From Candidatus Calditenuaceae archaeon (GTDB lineage Archaea > Thermoproteota > Nitrososphaeria_A > Caldarchaeales > Calditenuaceae): DNA of 64,000 nucleotides. The position numbers were made by a program, and so were the translations under genes. Where the stretch lies: the NCBI GenBank assembly GCA_025059595.1, contig JANXDI010000017.1, positions 1 through 64,000 on the forward strand, read 5' to 3'. This document shows, piece by piece, positions 57,934 through 64,000 of the stretch (positions are counted from its first letter, which is position 1; the number at the start of each line of letters is the position of its first letter). The notes below the pieces were generated by a model. The model searched no databases and was not told where the DNA came from. It worked only from the letters and a program-made list of their open reading frames with translations.

Positions 57934-58938
57934 TTAAGGGCATAGAATTCTTCTTGAGCTCCTCAGAGTGTAGAGCAGAAGCATCACTCCGCAGAGAATC
58001 AGGGTCAGGTAGTAGGTGAGGATTCGCCACAAAACTACAGCCTCCCACGAATAGACCCCTAAGACTCTACTGGAGTAGAGGTAAATCCCCGCCTCCGTCA
58101 AGCCTGAGCCTCCAACCGTCACGGGGAGGACGCCGAGTGTGTTGCCCGCGTGGAAGGCGTAGAGCGCGTCTACGAAACCAACGCTAGTGTGGCTGGAGAG
58201 GATGGCAAAGAGAATGACAGCTGGAATGGACATCACGGCTACCGTTGTGGCTAGAAGAGCTACCAGAGGGCCCCTACTCCGCTTATCCATAAAGCCTTTG
58301 AGAAAAATCGATGACTCGGCGCCCGCGTTTCTGAAAGCCTCGAGAGCCCTCCTGATGATTGGCAGCCGCCTCCCCAAGTAGCCCAGATGCTCGGCGAGTC
58401 TTGCGGCCTCGCGGCGACGGGCTAAGATAATCAGGGTGCCTATGAGTGTGAGCTGAGCCGCCGGTATGATGAGGAGGACTAGAGAAAGGTAGAGTTGGCC
58501 GTGAGTTAGGGCGGCTATGCCTGCGAGGAGCGCGATGGGTGCGGCTACAGCCACATCAAGTATGAGCTCCGCGAACGCTATCCAGAGGGCCGTGACCGGT
58601 GTCTCGCCTCTCTCGGTAAGCATCCAAGCCCTAACCGCCTCATCTGCCATGAAGGGGATTGTGGTGAGCGCGAAGAACTCGCTCACGGACCTAGACACGA
58701 AGGCCTCTCCGAGGCCCATATGTAGGCTCGAGTGCCTCTTCACAAGTATGTGGAACCTCAAGCCCTGTGCCATGAGCCTAGCGAGGCTGAGGCCGAGCGA
58801 GAACATGAGGAGGAGGGGTGAGATTTTGAGGAGTGTCGCGATGGGGATGTTGGTGAGCCAGATTATGAGTAGAGTTATGCCGAGGCTCACCACGAGCCCA
58901 GCAATAGACCTCCTCACTATACGGGCCGTCCTGCTCAT
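57934..58938 (-). CDS. UPF0104/lysylphosphatidylglycerol synthase TM-domain family membrane protein
   Basis: 334 aa, about 8 TM segments, LPVTVGGSGLTEAGIYLY motif. Confidence 0.85.
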   Translation of the reverse strand: MSRTARIVRRSIAGLVVSLGITLLIIWLTNIPIATLLKISPLLLMFSLGLSLARLMAQGLRFHILVKRHSSLHMGLGEAFVSRSVSEFFALTTIPFMADEAVRAWMLTERGETPVTALWIAFAELILDVAVAAPIALLAGIAALTHGQLYLSLVLLIIPAAQLTLIGTLIILARRREAARLAEHLGYLGRRLPIIRRALEAFRNAGAESSIFLKGFMDKRSRGPLVALLATTVAVMSIPAVILFAILSSHTSVGFVDALYAFHAGNTLGVLPVTVGGSGLTEAGIYLYSSRVLGVYSWEAVVLWRILTYYLTLILCGVMLLLYTLRSSRRILCP

Positions 58939-59477
58939 CTCCTAGCCACCAAGCAAATCGACTGCTGGAGGGGCATGAGTAGTCTGGAGCGGATTGGCCA
59001 GAAGATGTGGAGGTGGAGCGGGATACGCCTCTCCACAGAAAGTCCGCTCTTCCTAAGAATCTCCTCCAAGCCTCGCCAGCTGAAGTGGTGGAGATGCGTC
59101 CTGTCGGCGAAGCTATCGTAGAATCCGAAGCCAGTCGTGTTTGGCGTCGTGACTAGAAGCCTCCCTCCACGCCTAAGGACCCGCACACACTCCCTCAACG
59201 CGGCCTCAACGTCTCCGACATGTTCAAGGACATCAAGCATGAAGACGACTTCGAAGCAGCAGTCTCGGAAAGGCAGTCTCTCAGCGCTTGCCACCACGCT
59301 TGGCCTCATCGACAGGTTAACGTCGAGTCCCACATACTCCAATCCACCACAGTATCTCTCGTAGTGCCTGAGGCCGCAGCCAACCTCAAGAACCCTCCCC
59401 ACACCCCTAGTATGCTCTCCTACGAGCTCCGCCTTGTATTGACGGAACCGGTGAGGCTCAAGGGGGAGCAGCCGCAT
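58935..59477 (-). CDS. class I SAM-dependent methyltransferase
   Basis: RVLEVGCGLRHYERYCGGLEYVGLDVN...FEVVFMLDVLEHVGDVEAALRECVRVLRRGGRLLVTTPN; start at Met76 of the ORF preferred. Confidence 0.88.
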   Translation of the reverse strand: MRLLPLEPHRFRQYKAELVGEHTRGVGRVLEVGCGLRHYERYCGGLEYVGLDVNLSMRPSVVASAERLPFRDCCFEVVFMLDVLEHVGDVEAALRECVRVLRRGGRLLVTTPNTTGFGFYDSFADRTHLHHFSWRGLEEILRKSGLSVERRIPLHLHIFWPIRSRLLMPLQQSICLVARR

Positions 59478-59572
59478 ATGGCCGCGCACCAACTGAGGAG
59501 CGGACCACCATCCCGACTCGCGAAGGTTGGCTAAATCTTTTTGAGGAGAGGCCCGAAGTAGCTTTTCAGGAA

Positions 59573-60016
59573 ATGCAGAAGAGGGTCGTTGTCGGCTCAG
59601 ACGATAAATATCCGGCGGCCGTAGAGGCGGCCAGGTATCTGGTTGAAAGAGGCTTTGAGGTTGTTGAGGTTGGCGCCCTGAAAAGTGGGCGGATTGAGCC
59701 ATGGCCAGATGTCGCGTTCGAGGTTGGGAAGATGGTTGCAGAGGGGAAGGCGGACTGGGGCGTCGTGGTCTGCTACACGGGAACGGGCGTCTCGATTGCG
59801 GCCAACAAGGTCAAAGGAGTGAGGGCGGCCCTCTGCGTCGACGCCCAGACAGCGCGTGGCGCCAAGCTCTGGAACGACGCGAATGTTCTAGCGATGAGTG
59901 GGAGACTGACCACGCCTGAAATCGCACGCGAAATAATAGATTCCTGGCTAAACGTCGAAAAAATAGATGAGACTGAAAAAGCGAACATTGAGAGGCTTAA
60001 GAAGGCCGACTCCTAG
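59573..60016 (+). CDS. rpiB: RpiB/LacA/LacB-family sugar-phosphate isomerase
   Basis: VVVGSDDKYPAAVEAARYLVERGFEVVEVG, GVVVCYTGTGVSIAANKVKGVRAALCVDAQTARGAKLWNDANVLAMSGR. Confidence 0.93.
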   Translation: MQKRVVVGSDDKYPAAVEAARYLVERGFEVVEVGALKSGRIEPWPDVAFEVGKMVAEGKADWGVVVCYTGTGVSIAANKVKGVRAALCVDAQTARGAKLWNDANVLAMSGRLTTPEIAREIIDSWLNVEKIDETEKANIERLKKADS

Positions 60017-60036
60017 CCTGCCTGATGAGGTCTATT

Positions 60037-60513
60037 TTAGAGACCGATTAACGAGTCCAGCGACAAGGCTCCTCCACCGATAATTAATAATAATATTGCT
60101 ACCCCAAGTATCAATAGGTCGAATTCCCACCCACCAACGCCCGAGACAAATCCACGCATGACTCTTCTCGAATTTGCGACCATCTGACTCAGCATCTCTG
60201 GAGGCGGAACAAACCTGCCCAGCACAGATATGTAGAGGATTATAGTCCCAACCATCTGTAACGCGAAGAGCAAGGAGACAAGCCTTGTTAGGAGGCCTGC
60301 AATCAAGAGGATTCCCCCGAAGAACTCAAGCAGTCCAACCAAGTCGAAGAGTATGGGGTGAATGCCCAGCTGGCTCATACCGGCCCTCATCTGAGCCCTA
60401 GCGGGTCCGACAATCTTCGGAATACCGTGGACAATCATAATCATGCCTAGGAACACCCTCACCACAAGTAGAGCGGCATCCGTGTATACTTCAAGGAACC
60501 CTAGGAACACCAA
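60037..60513 (-). CDS. DoxX-family membrane protein
   Basis: LLVVRVFLGMIMIVHGIPKIVG...LLEFFGGILLIAGLLTRLVSLLFALQMVGTI. Confidence 0.9.
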   Translation of the reverse strand: MVFLGFLEVYTDAALLVVRVFLGMIMIVHGIPKIVGPARAQMRAGMSQLGIHPILFDLVGLLEFFGGILLIAGLLTRLVSLLFALQMVGTIILYISVLGRFVPPPEMLSQMVANSRRVMRGFVSGVGGWEFDLLILGVAILLLIIGGGALSLDSLIGL

Positions 60514-60576
60514 TTCAAGTGCTCACCTAGCGCTACTAAATGGCGAGATGCAAGTATTTTAGGTGGTAAGTGGCAG

Positions 60577-61020
60577 ATGCGCCACCAGATGGCTACATCG
60601 CGGTGCGGACGTGGCCTCAGCAGAGACGATGAAGTAAAATTATGCCCGGTCGTAGCTGCCTCAAAGCTGCTGAGAAGCATCTGGTCGCTCATAGTTATCA
60701 GTTACCTTCAAAGTGGTCCTCAGAGCTTTAACGAGCTCTTAAGAGCCATTCCCGGCATTAACTCGAAAACGCTTTCAAGAACTCTGAAATCCTTACAGAA
60801 AGCGGGGCTCGTGAACAGGGAAGTGGTAAGCACTCAGCCTTTTGCGGTTAGATACTCGCTCACAGAGATGGCTGCTGACCTCGGGCCTCTGCTAAGGTAT
60901 TTGAGGGATTGGGGTGAGCGATGGCTCATAAGTCCGGGCGAGAGCAGCAAGGGCTCGTTGCCAAGTATGGGCCGAGGCTCGCGACAATTTGTTAAAGCGT
61001 CGAATTTTGAACCGCGTTAA
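60577..61020 (+). CDS. HxlR-family transcriptional regulator
   Basis: CPVVAASKLLRSIWSLIVISYLQSGPQSFNELLRAIPGINSKTLSRTLKSLQKAGLVNREV. Confidence 0.92.
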   Translation: MRHQMATSRCGRGLSRDDEVKLCPVVAASKLLRSIWSLIVISYLQSGPQSFNELLRAIPGINSKTLSRTLKSLQKAGLVNREVVSTQPFAVRYSLTEMAADLGPLLRYLRDWGERWLISPGESSKGSLPSMGRGSRQFVKASNFEPR

Positions 61021-61054
61021 AAGGTTTATAATTCTTTACACGTGACTTTGCTCG

Positions 61055-61411
61055 ATGAGAATTATTGGTAAAGGGAGTGTCCAGGGTGAGGAGAGAACTG
61101 GCGGATTATTCACAGGACCCGTAAACGTGGCTACGCTCATCAGCGAGGACATAGGCTCGAAGGAGTATTTCGCGGCTATCGTGACCTTCCGGCCGGGCTC
61201 TAGGACAAAGCTTCACACGCATGACCATGAGCAGATCCTCTTCGTCGTCAGGGGTCGCGGATATGTGGGAACTGAGAACGAGGAGTGGGAAGTCGGTGAG
61301 GGGGACATTATACTGATACCGGCCGGCGAGAGGCACTGGCATGGAGCTGGGCCCAACTCAGAGTTTGCTCATCTCGCTATAATTAACTCTAAGACGGAGA
61401 CGAAGTGGTAG
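61055..61411 (+). CDS. cupin-domain protein
   Basis: FRPGSRTKLHTHDHEQILFVVRGRGYVGTENEEWEVGEGDIILIPAGERHWHGAG. Confidence 0.92.
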   Translation: MRIIGKGSVQGEERTGGLFTGPVNVATLISEDIGSKEYFAAIVTFRPGSRTKLHTHDHEQILFVVRGRGYVGTENEEWEVGEGDIILIPAGERHWHGAGPNSEFAHLAIINSKTETKW

Positions 61412-61439
61412 AAAAACTCGGCTAGAATTATGAATGATT

Positions 61440-63998
61440 TTATATCGTTATTGGCGCCTTCTCCTTTATCGCTATTGCTGCCTGAGCTGCTGCTATCCGC
61501 GCTATCGGTATCCTGTATGGTGAGCAGCTGACGTAGTCTAGGCCGGCGCCGTGGAAGAATTTGACGCTGTTCGGCTCACCTCCATGCTCTCCGCAGATGC
61601 CCACCTCTAGGTGAGCGTTAGCCCTCTTCCCCTCCTCGGTGGCTAGCTTCACAAGTCTCCCCACGCCCTCAATATCGACGACCTCGAACGGGTTCTCCTT
61701 CAAAATCTTCTTCTCCAAGTAGTCGGCCATAAACTTGGCCTCCACGTCGTCCCTGCTGAACCCGAAGGTGGTCTGTGTCAGGTCGTTTGTCCCGAATGAG
61801 AAGAAGTCAGCGACTTGCGCCACTTTGCTCGCCGTCAGCGCGGCTCTCGGAGTCTCAATCATCGTCCCAACCTTGAAAGGTATCCGCATTCCATGCTCCT
61901 GGAAGACCCTATCCGCCGTCCTCTCAATTATCTCTCTCAGATACGCGAGCTCGGCCGCCTCAGAGATAAGCGGAATCATTATCTGGACGTGGACAGTCTC
62001 GCCCTCAGACTTTAGAACTTTAATCGCAGCGGATAGAATAGCCCTGACCTGCATCTCATAAATCTCCGGATACCTCACAGCGAGCCTACAGCCCCTGTGC
62101 CCAATCATAGGATTATGCTCCTGAAGCTGGCGAACCTTATTCAGAATCCTTGTCTTCTCGTCTATCTCCCTTTGAGGCCCGCCCCTGCTCCTCAGCTCAT
62201 AAATATCTGTGAGCAGTTGGGCCTCTGAGGGTAGGAACTCGTGAAGTGGTAGGTCGAGGAGCCTAACAGTCACCGGAAGCCCCTTCATTATCTTAAATAT
62301 TTCGACGAAGTCGCCGAGCTGGAGTGGGAAGAGCTTCTCGAGGGCCTTTTTCCTCTCCTCCTCCGTCTCAGCCATAATCATCTCCCTAACGATAGGCAGC
62401 CTGTCCGGCGCGTTGAACATTCTCTCAGTCCTGCAGAGGCCGATTCCCTCAGCCCCGAACTCCCTCGCCTTCGCAGCAGCCTCCGGCGTGTCCGCGTTGG
62501 CCCTGACACCCAGCCTCTTAACCTCGTTGGCCCAAGTAAGGAGGAGCCTAAACTCCTCCGTCAGCTCAGGCTCGATTGTCGGAGCCACGCCGAGGATGAC
62601 GTTTCCCGTCGTCCCATCGATTGTGATTACGTCGTTCTTGTTGACTCGGACGCCTTTGTCCGTCACGAAGTAGCCCTCCTCCATGTTTATCTTGATGCTC
62701 TCGCAGCCGACGACAGCAGGCTTCCCCATCCCTCTCGCGACAACAGCGGCGTGGCTGGTCATCCCGCCTCTGCTTGTGAGAACTCCCTGCGCGGCGATAA
62801 CTCCTTTGATGTCCTCGGGTGTTGTCTCGGGTCTTACGAGGATAATCTTCTCACCCTTCCCCCCGAGCTCGGCAGCCTCGTCGGTGTCGAAGATTACCTT
62901 TCCCGTCGCCACACCTGGGGATGCGTTGAGACCTTTAGCTATTGGTGAGACTTTGGCGTTGGGGTCAAGCCTCCTGTGCAGAAGCTGGTTCAGCTCGTTC
63001 GGCTCAATCCTTAAGAGCGCCTCCTCCTTCGTTATCAGCCCCTCCTTCACCATGTCCACAGCGATTTTCACACCCGCCTGGGCAGTCCGCTTACCATTCC
63101 GGGTCTGAAGCATGTATAGTGTCCCGCGCTCAACCGTGAACTCGAAGTCCTGCATATCCTTGAAGTATCTTTCGAGCTTGTGAGCTATATCGACCAGCTG
63201 GTTGTAGATTCTTGGCTCGACGTTCTCGATAGATATGGGTGTCCTTATGCCAGCTACTACGTCCTCGCCCTGAGCGTTGGGCAAATATTCGCCGTAAAGC
63301 TTGGCCTCACCCGTCGCGGGGTTTCTGGTGAAGCCGACGCCCGAGCCTGAATCCATGCCGAGGTTTCCGAAGACCATGAGCTGAACATTCACGGCCGTTC
63401 CCAGCTCGTCGGAAATCTTGTAGTAGCGCCTATACTCTATCGCGCGCGGGTTGTTCCAAGACTTGAAGACGGCCTCAATCGCCATAACGAGCTGCTCCCA
63501 AGGGTCGCTTGGAAAGTCCCTCCCAGTCTCCCTCCTGACTATCTGCTTATACTCCTGGACCAGCTTTTCAAGCTCTGATGCCGGAATCTCGTAGTCGTGC
63601 TTGACTCCTAACCTGTGCTTAACCTTCTCGAGGGCCTGCTCGAAGAGCTCACCCTTGACACCCATCGCAATTCTCGCGAACATCTGGATGAAGCGGCGGT
63701 AAGCGTCATACGCGAATCGCCTGTCTCCCGACAGCCTCGCCAAGCTCTCCACCACCCTGTCGTTAAGCCCAAGGTTCAGAATCGTGTCCATCATGCCGGG
63801 CATGGAGTATGGGGCTCCAGACCTCACAGAGACGAGAAGCGGCCTCTCGGAGTCGTTGAACCGCTTCCCAGTCATCTCCTCCAGCTTCCTCAACTTCTCG
63901 CGAACTTCGTCTAACAGCCCTTCAGGAACCTTACCACCATTAGCATAATACTCCCTACAAGCGGATGTCAGAATCGTGAATCCCGGCGGCACCGGCAA
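61440..63998 (-). CDS. ppdK: pyruvate, phosphate dikinase, N-terminus cut by window edge
   Basis: GVLTSRGGMTSHAAVVARGMGKPAVVGCES, EGIGLCRTERMF, NPMIGHRGCRLAV, SFGTNDLTQTTFGFSRDD. Confidence 0.97.
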   Translation of the reverse strand: MPVPPGFTILTSACREYYANGGKVPEGLLDEVREKLRKLEEMTGKRFNDSERPLLVSVRSGAPYSMPGMMDTILNLGLNDRVVESLARLSGDRRFAYDAYRRFIQMFARIAMGVKGELFEQALEKVKHRLGVKHDYEIPASELEKLVQEYKQIVRRETGRDFPSDPWEQLVMAIEAVFKSWNNPRAIEYRRYYKISDELGTAVNVQLMVFGNLGMDSGSGVGFTRNPATGEAKLYGEYLPNAQGEDVVAGIRTPISIENVEPRIYNQLVDIAHKLERYFKDMQDFEFTVERGTLYMLQTRNGKRTAQAGVKIAVDMVKEGLITKEEALLRIEPNELNQLLHRRLDPNAKVSPIAKGLNASPGVATGKVIFDTDEAAELGGKGEKIILVRPETTPEDIKGVIAAQGVLTSRGGMTSHAAVVARGMGKPAVVGCESIKINMEEGYFVTDKGVRVNKNDVITIDGTTGNVILGVAPTIEPELTEEFRLLLTWANEVKRLGVRANADTPEAAAKAREFGAEGIGLCRTERMFNAPDRLPIVREMIMAETEEERKKALEKLFPLQLGDFVEIFKIMKGLPVTVRLLDLPLHEFLPSEAQLLTDIYELRSRGGPQREIDEKTRILNKVRQLQEHNPMIGHRGCRLAVRYPEIYEMQVRAILSAAIKVLKSEGETVHVQIMIPLISEAAELAYLREIIERTADRVFQEHGMRIPFKVGTMIETPRAALTASKVAQVADFFSFGTNDLTQTTFGFSRDDVEAKFMADYLEKKILKENPFEVVDIEGVGRLVKLATEEGKRANAHLEVGICGEHGGEPNSVKFFHGAGLDYVSCSPYRIPIARIAAAQAAIAIKEKAPITI

Positions 63999-64000
63999 TC

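Overview
This is a GC-rich archaeal chromosomal window. PCNA, tRNA-Leu/tRNA-Phe, an archaeal-type PyrB-PyrI pair, Thi4, an Lhr-type helicase, Clp1/Grc3 kinase and TATA-type promoters support this, and the content suggests a thermophilic TACK-type lineage (inference). It opens with the leader-distal end of a CRISPR array (17 intact repeats plus 1 degenerate repeat, no cas genes in view). Gene blocks include: carbohydrate use (GH78 rhamnosidase, sugar ABC transporter, GHL6-like hydrolase, FGGY kinase, GH31); DsrE-TusA-SQR-ArsR sulfur genes; crtI-crtB-UbiA-type carotenoid genes; a pyrimidine operon; glutamine synthetase; an orphan molybdopterin hydroxylase large subunit; and a PPDK gene cut by the window edge. 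The strongest candidates for something under-described are: (1) a tight three-gene operon encoding a short SMC5/6-like ATPase, a kleisin-like protein and a KITE/MAGE/ScpB-like protein at 29263-32381; (2) a roughly 195-nt stand-alone structured RNA with its own TATA box, a long closing helix, two GAAA-capped hairpins and a U-tract at about 48143-48337; (3) three separate HEPN/MNT loci in which every HEPN reading frame is broken while one MNT partner is intact. Several other genes are frameshifted, two of them at G-runs, so sequencing error must be considered.
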